64,000 nt of DNA from Flavobacteriales bacterium (GCA_017303755.1 JAFLBS010000011.1:40892-104891); one strand, 5' to 3'; positions 35,431-44,355 are shown, numbered from the stretch's first letter. Numbers and translations are program-made. Notes: generated by a model not told the origin, from the letters alone.

Positions 35431-36270
35431 TTAACCTTTCGATAAATTCTTCATTTCTTTTTCGATCATTTCGTAGAACTCATCAATTTTTGGTAAAATC
35501 ACGATGCGAGTTCTTCTGTTTTTTGAACGATTTTCAACCGTGTTGTTTTCTACTAACGGGATGAATTCTCCACGTCCAGCGGCAATGATTTGTTTCGGAT
35601 TTACACTCAAATCACGCGTCAAAACTCGAGTAATGGCTGTGGCTCTTTTTACACTCAAATCCCAGTTGTCAATCAAAACTGCATTTCCTGTAAACGGAAC
35701 ATTATCAGTGTGACCTTCTACCATACATTCGAATGTTGGTTTGTCATTGATGATTTTGGCTACTTTAGCTAATACTTCTTTTGCTTTATCAGTTACAACA
35801 TAGCTTCCGCTTTTGAATAATAATTTATCAGCAATCGAAATAAAAACAACTCCTTTTTCAACATTTACTTCAATATCTGGATCAGAAACACCAACTGAAC
35901 TTTTAATACTAGTCACCAATGCCAATGTAACCGAATCTTTTTTGGTCAACGCATCTTGTAATCTTGAAATTTTTAAGTCTTTTTCTTTGATGGATTCTAA
36001 CGCTTTTTCAATATTAGCGGCACCTTGTTGGGTTAACGTAGTCATGTTACCCATATTGTTGATCAAATCCGTGTTGTTTTTCTTTAAAAAGTCGTTTTGT
36101 TGTGACAAAGCATCTTTTTCAGACAAACATAAATTTAATTTTACTGTAGTCGAATTCAATAAATCTTGACATTCTTTATTTTTTAGCTCTAATTCAGCTA
36201 TTTTCTTTTTTGTTCCACACGACGTTAAAGTCAATGCAGCAACTGAAAGTAATAAAACAATTTTTTTCAT
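35431..36270 (-). CDS. OmpA-family peptidoglycan-binding lipoprotein
   Basis: The 279-residue protein has a lipobox (LTLTSCGT, Cys18), then a helical coiled-coil region (~25-120) and a C-terminal OmpA/MotB-like domain (~140-265) with FKSGSYVVTDKAKEVLAKVA, VEGHTDNVPFTGN and NRRTRIVILPKI. The conserved Asp and Arg that bind diaminopimelate in peptidoglycan are present (TDN, NRRTRI). It probably ties the outer membrane to the cell wall. It is a single gene with a -7 box upstream and a shared terminator. Confidence 0.92.
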   Translation of the reverse strand: MKKIVLLLSVAALTLTSCGTKKKIAELELKNKECQDLLNSTTVKLNLCLSEKDALSQQNDFLKKNNTDLINNMGNMTTLTQQGAANIEKALESIKEKDLKISRLQDALTKKDSVTLALVTSIKSSVGVSDPDIEVNVEKGVVFISIADKLLFKSGSYVVTDKAKEVLAKVAKIINDKPTFECMVEGHTDNVPFTGNAVLIDNWDLSVKRATAITRVLTRDLSVNPKQIIAAGRGEFIPLVENNTVENRSKNRRTRIVILPKIDEFYEMIEKEMKNLSKG

Positions 36271-36292
36271 CGTATATATTAATTAGGTTTTG

Positions 36293-36300
36293 CAAAATTA
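36293..36300 (-). promoter_or_regulatory. -7 promoter element for the OmpA gene
   Basis: TAATTTTG followed by C on the minus strand, 22 bp upstream of the ATG; the palindrome ACAATTTAAAATTGT adjoins it (36300-36314). Confidence 0.5.
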
Positions 36301-36352
36301 CAATTTAAAATTGTAAAAAAATGTTTAAGTGATGTAAAGTATTGTTAAATGG

Positions 36353-37339
36353 TTACTCAAAAACCCTACCATTCTTGATGAAATAGCGATAAACAATACT
36401 TTTTGTGTGGTAATAATTGTTCTTTTGAGAAGAACCTCTTTTAGCGTAATTTTTACGGATTAAAGTATAAAAAGAAAAATGGGCTTTGATTATAGCAAGA
36501 AAATGGTTGAACTTTCCTTTGATTAAAAATTGAACGCCAGCCAAACCATCTAATAGTAATCTTATAAATATGATTACAACCAATTGATTATCAGGAATGT
36601 TTTTCACTAACATTAATAATGAATTGCGAAAATTCAAAAACGTCTTTCTCGGATTGCCTTCGTTTAAAGTTGCACCGCCAACATGATACACGATTGATTT
36701 AGATGTGTATTTTGCTTTATAACCCAAGTTAAAAGCACGCCAACACAAGTCAATTTCTTCTTGATGTGCAAAAAAATCATCGTCAAAACCTTTTAATCGG
36801 CGGTAAATTTCTTTCCGAATGAAAAAACACGCACCCGAAGCCCAGAAAATTTCACGTTCGTCATCGTATTGATGGTTGTCTTTTTCTATGGTTTCAAAAA
36901 TGCGACCTCTGCAAAATGGATAACCAAATTGGTCAATAAAACCTCCTGCAGCTCCAGCGTATTCAAAGTATTCTTTGTTTTTGTAGTCTAAAATTTTGGG
37001 CTGAATGATTCCGATTTCTAATTCAGCATCAAAAATGGATAGAATAGGAGCGAGCCAATTTTCAGTTACTTCAATATCTGAGTTCACTAAGGCATAATAT
37101 TCTTCTTCTACATGCTCTAAGGCAACATTGTATCCTTTTGCAAATCCGTAATTGGCATCATTTTGAATGATTTTTACTGTTGGGAATTGTTCTTTAATTA
37201 CTTTAATGGACGCATCAGTTGAAGCATTGTCGGCAACGTAAACCGTTGCTTCATCAGAAAATGCAACTACCGAGGGCAAAAATTGCTCTAACAATTTTGC
37301 TCCGTTCCAATTCAGTATGACAACCGCTATTTTTTTCAA
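36353..37339 (-). CDS. Glycosyltransferase family 2 protein
   Basis: The 328-residue enzyme has a GT-A fold beginning KIAVVILNWNGAKLLEQFLP, the nucleotide-binding YVADNASTDASIKVI, the DxD-like VNSDIEV metal site, and ASGACFFIRKEIYRRLKGFD with EEIDLCWR as the catalytic base region. The C-terminal ~80 residues are amphipathic. It is close to the rhamnosyl-transferase-like group that adds sugars to surface glycans; the sugar is not identifiable. It lies 6 bp after the nuclease-like gene at 37346. Confidence 0.92.
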   Translation of the reverse strand: MKKIAVVILNWNGAKLLEQFLPSVVAFSDEATVYVADNASTDASIKVIKEQFPTVKIIQNDANYGFAKGYNVALEHVEEEYYALVNSDIEVTENWLAPILSIFDAELEIGIIQPKILDYKNKEYFEYAGAAGGFIDQFGYPFCRGRIFETIEKDNHQYDDEREIFWASGACFFIRKEIYRRLKGFDDDFFAHQEEIDLCWRAFNLGYKAKYTSKSIVYHVGGATLNEGNPRKTFLNFRNSLLMLVKNIPDNQLVVIIFIRLLLDGLAGVQFLIKGKFNHFLAIIKAHFSFYTLIRKNYAKRGSSQKNNYYHTKSIVYRYFIKNGRVFE

Positions 37340-37345
37340 TTTGAA

Positions 37346-37795
37346 TTATTTAGTAGTAAAATCAGGTAACTCTTTTAAGAAATGATACTTCTCATTTTCA
37401 AAATCCATTTGGCAAAAGTAATGATTTAGTCCGTTAGTTACCATCAAGAATTCGGCTTTTAAAGTGAGATTGTAACGCGCAATTTGATCAAAAGTGTTTT
37501 GAGTGATTTTTACTTCGGGAGCTTTACATTCAACTAGTAAAAATAAACTTCCATTTGGCTGAAAAACAACAACATCGTAACGTTTATTTAAATCATTTAC
37601 TTTAATCAATTTCTCTACATTGATGTACGATTTTGGGTAGTTTTTTTCATTTAATAAAAACGAAACTACATGTTGTCGAACCCATTCTTCGGGTGTGAGA
37701 ATGATGAATTTTTTCCTTATTTCATCAAAGATAGCAACTTTATTTTCACTATTTTTGAAGCGAAACGAATACGAAGGAAAATTGAGTTTTTGCAT
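37346..37795 (-). CDS. Type I restriction HsdR N-terminal-like nuclease domain protein (stand-alone)
   Basis: The 149-residue protein consists only of an HSDR_N_2-type domain: TPEEWVRQHVVSFLLNEKNY, KRYDVVVFQPNGSLFLLVEC followed by KAP, and ITQNTFDQIARYN. The D...ECK pattern is a PD-(D/E)xK nuclease motif. No HsdM, HsdS or helicase part is nearby, so this is not a restriction system. Such small proteins are common in Bacteroidota, role unknown. The open frame reaches 37984, but that part translates the word repeat at 37812-37868, so MQKLNFPSYSF at 37795 is the start. Confidence 0.85.
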   Translation of the reverse strand: MQKLNFPSYSFRFKNSENKVAIFDEIRKKFIILTPEEWVRQHVVSFLLNEKNYPKSYINVEKLIKVNDLNKRYDVVVFQPNGSLFLLVECKAPEVKITQNTFDQIARYNLTLKAEFLMVTNGLNHYFCQMDFENEKYHFLKELPDFTTK

Positions 37796-37799
37796 AACA

Positions 37800-37828
37800 C
37801 AAAAATATAAATTAGTTTCAAGTTTCAA
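37800..37828 (-). promoter_or_regulatory. Promoter of the HsdR-N-like gene
   Basis: TTG (37828-37826, inside the TTGAAAC word repeat), 18 bp, TATTTTTG (37807-37800). The -7 box ends 4 bp before the ATG, so the mRNA would have almost no leader. Confidence 0.6.
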
Positions 37829-37868
37829 GTTTAAAGTTTCAAGTCTTTGAAGCATAACTTGAAACGTG
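37812..37868. repeat. Word-repeat hairpin (GTTTCAA / TTGAAAC words)
   Basis: Four GTTTCAA/GTTTAAA words with 7-bp period (37812-37845) face ACTTGAAAC (37858-37866). It lies between the divergent nuclease-like gene and holA. Confidence 0.7.
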
Positions 37869-37928
37869 ACCCGAGGCGTAGCTAAACTGTATGTAGCGAA
37901 GCGAAATAAAACATGAAACAAATAATGA

Positions 37929-38933
37929 ATGGATGAAGTAGTCAAAATCATCAACGACATCAAAGCCGGAAACATCAAACCCATTTACTTTTTTATGGGT
38001 GACGAACCGTATTATATTGACAAATTGACCGAATACATAGAAAACAACATTCTTTCGGAAGACGAAAAAGGCTTCAATCAAATGGTGATTTACGGTCGCG
38101 ATACTACTATTGACGATGTGATTTCCAATGCCAAACGCTATCCGATGATGGCCGACAGACAAGTGGTTGTGGTTCGTGAAGCGCAAGAACTTTCTAAATC
38201 CATTGATAAACTCGAAAGTTATGTCGAAAACCCACAAACAACAACGGTTTTGGTTTTTGCCTACAAATACAAAACACTCGATAAACGCAAAAAATTGCCC
38301 AAGTTGATTGAGAAAAGCGGCGTGCTTTTTGAGAGTAAAAAAATGTACGACAATCAAGTTGGAACTTGGATTACACGTGTTTTACAAGGTCGAGGTTTGA
38401 CCATCGAACCCAAAGCCAATGCGATGTTGGTAGAGTTTTTGGGCAACGATTTGAGTCGCATAAGTAATGAATTGGACAAACTGCAAATCATTTTGCCCAA
38501 AGGAAGCACAATTACAGCCAAAGACATTGAAGTGAACATTGGTTTCAGTAAAGATTTTAATGTATTCGAATTGCAAAATGCCTTGGGTTCCAAAAACCAA
38601 GTTAAAGCCTACCAAATCGCACAGTATTTTGCCGATAATCCCAAAGACAACCCAATGGTAGTGACGACAAGTTTGATATTTAGCTTTTTTGTCAAGCTTT
38701 TGAAGTACCACGGATTGAAAGATAAAAACCCTAAAAATGTCGCTTCTGTACTCGGTGTTAGTCCGTTTTTCCTCAAAGATTACGATGTCGCCTTGCGCAA
38801 TTACCCAATGAAGAAAGTCAGTAGTATTGTTGCTACGTTACGCGATGTTGATAATAAAAGCAAAGGAATCGGAGCCAATTCGCTTTCCACCCACGATTTG
38901 CTGAAGGAAATGCTGGTGAAGATTTTTAATTGA
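37929..38933 (+). CDS. holA: DNA polymerase III subunit delta
   Basis: This is the clamp-loader subunit that opens the beta clamp. The 334 residues have the typical start IKAGNIKPIYFFMGDEPYYI, ARYP-like NAKRYPMMADRQVVVVREAQ, then WITRVLQGRGLTIEPKANAM and the collar domain (SFFVKLLKYHGLKDKNPKNV). Length and order match HolA. It overlaps the membrane protein gene by one base (TGATG). The dnaX gene coding for its partner is elsewhere in this window (6.1-7.8 kb). Confidence 0.93.
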   Translation: MDEVVKIINDIKAGNIKPIYFFMGDEPYYIDKLTEYIENNILSEDEKGFNQMVIYGRDTTIDDVISNAKRYPMMADRQVVVVREAQELSKSIDKLESYVENPQTTTVLVFAYKYKTLDKRKKLPKLIEKSGVLFESKKMYDNQVGTWITRVLQGRGLTIEPKANAMLVEFLGNDLSRISNELDKLQIILPKGSTITAKDIEVNIGFSKDFNVFELQNALGSKNQVKAYQIAQYFADNPKDNPMVVTTSLIFSFFVKLLKYHGLKDKNPKNVASVLGVSPFFLKDYDVALRNYPMKKVSSIVATLRDVDNKSKGIGANSLSTHDLLKEMLVKIFN

Positions 38934-39472
38934 TGTTATTAGTTTCAATAAAAAATATTCAACGAGGTGTATTCTGGGTTCTAATTTCAGTAATTATTTT
39001 TGGTAAACACTATTCCTTATTGATGTATTCGGGTGTGTTTTATATATCATTTGAATATCTGAATCAGAATAACAATTATCTAACGCTCAAAAAACACAAT
39101 TACTACAATTGGATTTTTGTGCTTTTTCTAGCTTTTATTGTTTGGGTGCGAACGCGAACGTATGCGTTTTCAGAGTCAGTTGAATATCATTTAAACACCA
39201 TTGAACATCTGCTTTTTGCTATAACCATTTGCATTTTAGTTACAGTTTATATGCAGTTATTTAGAATTTTAAAAGAGAATTCCTTTCGAAACTTAGTTCT
39301 TGTGTTGATTGTTTTTAATTGTATTGGAGTAGTGAATGAATACGCTCAGAATTATTTCAGACAGATTGAAGTATTCACTTTAGATCAAAACAACTTAAAA
39401 GACATTATGATTAATGCAATTGGATCAGTACTGTTTTTAATTGGTTCAATTGAGTATAAATTGAAAAAATAA
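38933..39472 (+). CDS. Small multi-pass membrane protein, VanZ-like
   Basis: The 179-residue protein has about five membrane segments. IEHLLFAITICILVTVYMQL and the late NNLKDIMINAIGSVLFLIGS recall the VanZ-like family (E-H-x-x-x-F ... D-x-x-x-N-x-x-G), though similarity is weak and no function follows from it. The ATG at 38933 overlaps the holA stop; a TTG three bases earlier is possible. Translational coupling to holA is probable. Confidence 0.65.
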   Translation: MLLVSIKNIQRGVFWVLISVIIFGKHYSLLMYSGVFYISFEYLNQNNNYLTLKKHNYYNWIFVLFLAFIVWVRTRTYAFSESVEYHLNTIEHLLFAITICILVTVYMQLFRILKENSFRNLVLVLIVFNCIGVVNEYAQNYFRQIEVFTLDQNNLKDIMINAIGSVLFLIGSIEYKLKK

Positions 39473-39473
39473 T

Positions 39474-40820
39474 TTACTCTTTTAGTATTCGAATAACTTT
39501 AATTTCACCGTTTTTTAAATGTATTTTCAGTAAGTATACGCCCGATTCAAGGTGTTTCAATGAAAATGAATTTTCGGTTATTTTAGCTATTTGTTGTCCT
39601 ATAATAGAGAAAACTTCAATTTCAGAAATTAAGGAATCATTGTCTTCAATAGTAACAGTATCAGAAGTGGGATTTGGATATACTTTGATGCTGTTTAATG
39701 AATGGTTATTGGTTAACGATAAGCTTGGGTTACATACATTATGTGTTCCTAATTGGTTTCTATTCGGACTGTTGGTCATGGCGGTTTGCATTCGTGTAAC
39801 TTGGTCACTTGTGAACATGTACATGCTTTGGTTAGCAGTGTAATCCATAAAATTCATGTACATTTCGCCATCTGGAAAATTACTCGGATTGCTGCACGAA
39901 CCCACACTTTGAGGATAAGTTGGGTTTCCTGCATTTGGATTGGATTGCGATGGAGTATCATTGCAATAATCGGTTAGACAATTGCCATCACCCCAAATGT
40001 GTCGGAGTCCAAGCCAATGACCAATTTCGTGTGTCAATAATCTGCCTTTGACTTCTGTGCTGAAGTAAATGCCATTTGGATAAATATCGGATGAACCTAC
40101 TGATTTAGTATAGCTCCAAACTCCATCGTTTAGGTTGGTTGTAGTATTCGGAATTCCTGCAAGTCCGCTCAATGGCGGTGGAGTTGCAAATCCTTTAAAG
40201 TTGATGGCGTCATTTTTGTCGGTAATCCAAATATTCAAATATTTAGTAGTGTCCCAAATGGTTTCAGGTTTTACTACATTATCAATATAGTTTCTTAATT
40301 CTTGGTTTGTGATGAAGCTAGTTGGGTTTTGCCAACCGTACTCACTATAATTAATACGGTTAATTCCGGGTTCAGAAAGTGGATTTCCTTGAGCATCAGT
40401 AAGAGCAGAGCAAAATTGAATTTCGCTATTTGCAATTTTAATTCGGCCAAAACTATCTAAATTAGTTAAAGGAATTGATTGGTTTATTGCCCAATTTACA
40501 AAAGCGTTTTCTGGATAATCTGCTACATTCAATCCGTTTGCAGAATAATCTTGATTCAATACTAAAATCTGCGAGTCGATTTGTTCTGACGAAATATTAG
40601 GATATGTACCTACATTTTCTCCGCTATGTAGGACGTGAAAAATTACAGGAATTACAAAAACGGTAGTTGGATTTCTATGGTTGTTTTGGTTTTGAATTAG
40701 CCTTTGAAATTCAATTTCCCATTGCTCAGAAGGTAATTCTGTAGCACAAAAATGAGTGTTTTCTTGTGACAAAAGTGGAATTGCATTTAAAAGAAATAGC
40801 CACAAAAATTTAAATTTCAT
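39474..40820 (-). CDS. Secreted M43-family zinc metalloprotease with T9SS signal
   Basis: The 448-residue protein has a signal peptide (to about IPLLSQE), a propeptide-like region (~20-90), and a pappalysin-like catalytic domain with GRLLTHEIGHWLGLRHIWGD, that is HExxHxxGxxH, plus the Met-turn YMNFMDYTANQSMYMFTSDQ. Cysteines in DGNCLTDYCNDTP fit the family. The last ~75 residues are a type A T9SS sorting domain (VYPNPTSDTVTIEDNDSLIS to the end). It is exported across the outer membrane and probably degrades extracellular proteins or peptides. Confidence 0.93.
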   Translation of the reverse strand: MKFKFLWLFLLNAIPLLSQENTHFCATELPSEQWEIEFQRLIQNQNNHRNPTTVFVIPVIFHVLHSGENVGTYPNISSEQIDSQILVLNQDYSANGLNVADYPENAFVNWAINQSIPLTNLDSFGRIKIANSEIQFCSALTDAQGNPLSEPGINRINYSEYGWQNPTSFITNQELRNYIDNVVKPETIWDTTKYLNIWITDKNDAINFKGFATPPPLSGLAGIPNTTTNLNDGVWSYTKSVGSSDIYPNGIYFSTEVKGRLLTHEIGHWLGLRHIWGDGNCLTDYCNDTPSQSNPNAGNPTYPQSVGSCSNPSNFPDGEMYMNFMDYTANQSMYMFTSDQVTRMQTAMTNSPNRNQLGTHNVCNPSLSLTNNHSLNSIKVYPNPTSDTVTIEDNDSLISEIEVFSIIGQQIAKITENSFSLKHLESGVYLLKIHLKNGEIKVIRILKE

Positions 40821-41052
40821 AATTTAATGTTAGAATACATATTAGACGTCTAAACTTAAAAATAGTTTAAAAGCGAATGTAAGAAATAATTTTTAACTGG
40901 TTGTCAAGGTAATATATGTACTTTAATGGCTTTTTGGATGTAGGTTGATTGAAGGTTTTAACTATACGCTGTTTTATTTTTACCGATTCATTATAAAATT
41001 TCATCAATAATCTCGATATTTGTTGTCCTCAAAAACTAAAAAAAACAAAATC

Positions 41053-41235
41053 ATGGGAATGAATAAAAACACCGTTTTCGGTTGGGCTACTTTAATAATG
41101 ATCATCATGGGATTAACATTAATCGCATTGGGAGCATTTCGCTACGATGAAACGGCAGGTTGGGGTTTTGGTGCGACTGGAGTAGGTTTTTTGGCTAATG
41201 CTTGGGTTTTTAGCTCGTTGAAAGGCAGAGTTTAG
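41053..41235 (+). CDS. CAL67264 family small membrane protein
   Basis: The 60-residue protein MGMNKNTVFGWATLIMIIMG then ALGAFRYDETAGWGFGATGV has two membrane segments and closely matches from memory a small Flavobacteriia family named after the Gramella locus CAL67264. Function unknown. The frame is open to 41020, but the family starts at the MGMNKNT ATG. Its stop overlaps the end of the acyltransferase gene on the other strand by 4 bp. The 232 bp before it hold no gene and no certain promoter. Confidence 0.82.
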   Translation: MGMNKNTVFGWATLIMIIMGLTLIALGAFRYDETAGWGFGATGVGFLANAWVFSSLKGRV

Positions 41236-42107
41236 TCTTTCCTTTTGTGTTTCCAGCGCTTGTGCGTCCACAAATAAAATTCGGGTGCTTCGAGTATTTG
41301 TTGTTCTACTTTGTCCATGAATTGCTCTGATAATTTGAAATCAGGAATTGATCGTACATCGTTGGTTAAAACTTCAAAGGTTCCTTCATAATAGCCTCGT
41401 TTTACTTTTTTCACTTTTAAAAAAAGTACATTCATATCATAGCGTTTGGCCAGTAATTCGGCACCAATGTGAATTGGAGTTTCTATCCCCATAAACTGAT
41501 ACCAATACATATTTTCGGTTGGTCGCGGCGATTGATCGCTTGCAAATCCGTAAATGCCTAGAACTCCTTTCTTTTCATTGTTTTCAATGACATGTTTGGT
41601 TTCTTTAGTGGTAATCAAATAGGCTTTGAATTTGGAACGAATGTCTTTTACCAATTTGTCAAAATGCTTATTTTTTATTCGCTTGTAGATGGCATATCCG
41701 CCAAAAGTAATGTAATGATTCATTGAAATTACCCATTCATAACTGGCGTAGTGAGCAATCATTAAGGCAATACTTTTCCCTTTTTTTTCCTCGTTATGGT
41801 AAAGATCCATATTGGTAAATACGAATCGTTTTTCTATCTCTTTTTTGGAAATCGACATGGTTTTGATCATTTCCAAAAACATATCACACAAATGTTGAAA
41901 TGATTTTTTCTCGATAACTAAGCGTTCTTTCTCTGATAAATGGGGTAAGGCTAAAGCCAAGTTGTTGCGTACTGTTTTTTTGCGATAACCCAAAACATAG
42001 TAAATGAGCAAATAAATACCATCCGATAAAATGTACAACAATCGAAAAGGAAGAATCGAAATGAACCAAAAAATAGGGTAGAGTACTACGAAAAAAAGGA
42101 GCTGCAT
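41232..42107 (-). CDS. Lysophospholipid/lipid A acyltransferase (LpxL/HtrB family)
   Basis: The 291-residue protein has an N-terminal membrane anchor (MQLLFFVVLYPIFWFISILP) and the conserved IAHYASYEW block, an H-x4-E form of the acyltransferase active site. YGFASDQSP and PIHIGAELLAKRYDMNV follow, with the typical FYLWTHKRWK at the end. It adds a secondary acyl chain to lipid A at the inner membrane. The frame reaches 42158, but the -7 promoter box at 42123-42130 would then lie inside the gene. Confidence 0.92.
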   Translation of the reverse strand: MQLLFFVVLYPIFWFISILPFRLLYILSDGIYLLIYYVLGYRKKTVRNNLALALPHLSEKERLVIEKKSFQHLCDMFLEMIKTMSISKKEIEKRFVFTNMDLYHNEEKKGKSIALMIAHYASYEWVISMNHYITFGGYAIYKRIKNKHFDKLVKDIRSKFKAYLITTKETKHVIENNEKKGVLGIYGFASDQSPRPTENMYWYQFMGIETPIHIGAELLAKRYDMNVLFLKVKKVKRGYYEGTFEVLTNDVRSIPDFKLSEQFMDKVEQQILEAPEFYLWTHKRWKHKRKD

Positions 42108-42122
42108 TGACTTTATTTTTGG

Positions 42123-42130
42123 CAAAGATA
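42123..42130 (-). promoter_or_regulatory. -7 promoter element for the acyltransferase gene
   Basis: TATCTTTG followed by C on the minus strand, 15 bp upstream of the chosen ATG; no TTG at the usual distance. Confidence 0.55.
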
Positions 42131-42205
42131 CAAGAAATACCAATTTTATTTTTAGCATTTAACAAATCCTAAAGAAGTATTATTAAATTTACAGAAATAA
42201 TTTTT

Positions 42206-42853
42206 ATGGATTTAAATATTTTCATACTTGCCATTATTGTAGCCAACATCATTATTAGTTACAAAGGTTTTTCAGACGTTTATTTTTTCAGAAAGTACGA
42301 GTTCCACATAGGAAGTATTCGTTCAGGAGATCAAATCCGAATGGTATCATCGGGGTTTTTGCACGGCGATATTCCGCATTTGGCTTTTAATATGATAACG
42401 CTTTACTTTTTTGCGCCTATTGTATGTGCTTATTTGAGTAGTTTTTCCTTTCTGTTGATTTATTTTGGCAGCTTAATTTTTGGAAGTTTACTCACTTTGA
42501 TGATGCATAAAAACGATTATAGCTACAGAGCTATTGGTGCTTCTGGCGCGGTAACCGGAATCATTTATTCAGCTATTCTGTTAGATCCAAATCTGAATAT
42601 CAATTTTATGTTCATTCCAATTGATATTCCGGGTTATGTTTTTGGAGTGGGTTATCTGTTGTATTCCATTTACGGAATGAAAGCGCAAAACGATAATATT
42701 GGTCACACAGCACATTTTGGTGGCGCTATTGGAGGTTATTTGATTACATTACTGAAAGAGCCTATCATTTTAACAGAGCATTTATTTTTGGTTGTAGTGC
42801 TGGCTATTCCAATTGTAATTTTATATTTTCTTACCAAATCAGGAAAACTATAA
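42206..42853 (+). CDS. Rhomboid family intramembrane serine protease
   Basis: The 215-residue protein has about six membrane helices. Catalytic serine lies in GASGAVTGIIYSAILL and catalytic histidine in TAHFGGAIGGYL; the early GFLHGDIPHLAFNMITLYFF is the conserved L1/TM2 region. It cleaves membrane proteins within the bilayer; the substrate is unknown. Its stop is followed by an overlapping ATG (TAATGG), but the next gene more probably begins at 42892. Confidence 0.92.
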   Translation: MDLNIFILAIIVANIIISYKGFSDVYFFRKYEFHIGSIRSGDQIRMVSSGFLHGDIPHLAFNMITLYFFAPIVCAYLSSFSFLLIYFGSLIFGSLLTLMMHKNDYSYRAIGASGAVTGIIYSAILLDPNLNINFMFIPIDIPGYVFGVGYLLYSIYGMKAQNDNIGHTAHFGGAIGGYLITLLKEPIILTEHLFLVVVLAIPIVILYFLTKSGKL

Positions 42854-42891
42854 TGGCACAACTTTTGAATAAGCATAACAAAACATACATT

Positions 42892-43590
42892 ATGAAAAAG
42901 ACAATTTTAATATTAACCATTTTAATGAGTACATTAATGGAAGCTCAAGAGCAAAAAGGAACTCAGATTCCGCAAATTTCAGTTACAGGAGAAGGAAAAA
43001 TTAAAGTAATTCCCGATATGGGTGTAATTTCACTCGGAGTAGAAAATACAGGAAAAGACGCGGCTGAAGTAAAAAAACTGAACGACGAAATTGTTGAGAA
43101 AGTCATCAAGTTCATCAAGAAAAATGGTATTCCAGCTACTGATTTTCAAACTACTAATGTGAGTTTGTATAAAAATTACGATTACGAGAAAAAGAAATAC
43201 AATTTTGTAGCCAATCAAACGATTACTATCACTTTGAAAGATTTGAAAAAGTACAATGAGTTCATTATGGGGATTTCGGATACAGGCGTAACTACTATTC
43301 ATGGGGTTGAATTCAAATCTTCTAAATTAGCAGAATACGAAAGTGATGCTCGAAAAAGTGCGATGGTTAATGCGAAGAAAAAAGCCGAAGATTATGTTTC
43401 TGTGTTGAATCAAAAAGTGGGTAAAGCATTGTTGATTTCGGATGCTACTTTTGTCAATCCACCCATGCCAATGTTCAAAGGAGCAATGATGTCAATGGAT
43501 GCTGAAGGCGGAGGAATGCCTAGAGAAACTTTAGCCATTGGAGAAATTGATATTACGGCAACAGTACAAGTTTCGTTTGTATTAGAGTAA
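42892..43590 (+). CDS. SIMPL domain-containing exported protein
   Basis: The 232-residue protein has a signal peptide (MKKTILILTILMSTLMEAQE) and a DUF541/SIMPL domain (QISVTGEGKIKVIPDMGVIS, DFQTTNVSLYKNYDYEKKKY, ARKSAMVNAKKKAEDY). Family members form multimeric rings in the periplasm; function is unclear, with some linked to oxidative stress resistance. An in-frame ATG at 42853 overlaps the rhomboid stop but would put a hydrophilic stretch before the signal peptide, so 42892 was chosen. A terminator follows. Confidence 0.9.
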   Translation: MKKTILILTILMSTLMEAQEQKGTQIPQISVTGEGKIKVIPDMGVISLGVENTGKDAAEVKKLNDEIVEKVIKFIKKNGIPATDFQTTNVSLYKNYDYEKKKYNFVANQTITITLKDLKKYNEFIMGISDTGVTTIHGVEFKSSKLAEYESDARKSAMVNAKKKAEDYVSVLNQKVGKALLISDATFVNPPMPMFKGAMMSMDAEGGGMPRETLAIGEIDITATVQVSFVLE

Positions 43591-43612
43591 TTTTCAAAAA
43601 ATGATAAAGAAG

Positions 43613-43640
43613 AAGCTCAGTCGGAAGATTGGGCTTTTTT
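43613..43640 (+). terminator. Terminator after the rhomboid-SIMPL unit
   Basis: GCTCAGTC (43615-43622) pairs with GATTGGGC (43627-43634) with two G-U pairs, loop GGAA, then TTTTTT. Confidence 0.8.
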
Positions 43641-43644
43641 GTTG

Positions 43645-44355
43645 TTACGGAATTTCAAATCGAATAATTTCGGTTTCAATTCGGTCATTATGAAAAACTA
43701 AAATTCGATACCCAAAATTAGAATTGTCAATTTCAATTTCTTCAGCGTTTTTAACTATTTGGAATGATAAAGATTGAGTTATGGTTTGGTTAATGTTTTT
43801 AAATTTGGTTTCATCGTTCATGTGATAATGACCACAAAAGACGCTGCATTCTTTTTTCGATTTAATGAGTATTGACTTAAGTTCATCTCTATTTTTTAAA
43901 GGATATAATTGATCAACTGGAGTTTCAATTTTGATGATAGGATGGTGTATAAAAAACACTATTTTTTTAGTAGAAATAATTTCAACTTCCAGCCATTCCA
44001 ATTGAGCTTTGCTTATTTCTTCTGATGAAGTGTCAAGGAAGATGTATTTATAGTCATTGTCTTCTTTTGTATAATATAGCTCTTCAACATTGATCTCTTT
44101 ATTGAGGTGTTTCTTTACTTCATTGAATTTGTCGTGATTTCCAATTATGAAATCAACTGTAAAAGGTTTTACACTTTCAAAAAAGAAATCGTGAGCACTT
44201 GCGTCTCCAATATCACCTCCAAAAATTAGTTCATTTATTCCTCGTTTTGATATATCAGCAAGTACTTTTTCAAAATTTTCTTTTGGGTCTACGTTATTTT
44301 CTATAGGGAATTGTTCACCCAAATGAACATCAGTTATGAAGGCAATTTTCTTCAT
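43645..44355 (-). CDS. Calcineurin-like metallophosphoesterase
   Basis: The 236-residue enzyme carries the full two-metal signature: AFITDVHLGEQ (D-x-H), IFGGDIGDA (GD), FIIGNHDKFNE (GNHD), VFFIHHPII (H) and VFCGHYHMND (GHxH). It has no signal peptide, so it is cytoplasmic. The family includes phosphodiesterases such as CpdA-like enzymes; the substrate cannot be told from the sequence. It is monocistronic and lies beside the tandem repeat array that follows the tRNA-Tyr gene. Confidence 0.9.
   Translation of the reverse strand: MKKIAFITDVHLGEQFPIENNVDPKENFEKVLADISKRGINELIFGGDIGDASAHDFFFESVKPFTVDFIIGNHDKFNEVKKHLNKEINVEELYYTKEDNDYKYIFLDTSSEEISKAQLEWLEVEIISTKKIVFFIHHPIIKIETPVDQLYPLKNRDELKSILIKSKKECSVFCGHYHMNDETKFKNINQTITQSLSFQIVKNAEEIEIDNSNFGYRILVFHNDRIETEIIRFEIP

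Noticed and set aside
37346-37795. Possible type I restriction-modification system
   Set aside because: Only the nuclease-like domain is present; no methylase, specificity or helicase gene is nearby.
37346-37984. Longer 212-codon version of the HsdR-N-like gene
   Set aside because: The extra N-terminal 63 codons read through the word repeat, the promoter and the holA start on the other strand.
40844-40855. 12-bp palindrome TTAGACGTCTAA upstream of the M43 protease
   Set aside because: A single short palindrome in AT-rich sequence is weak evidence for an operator.
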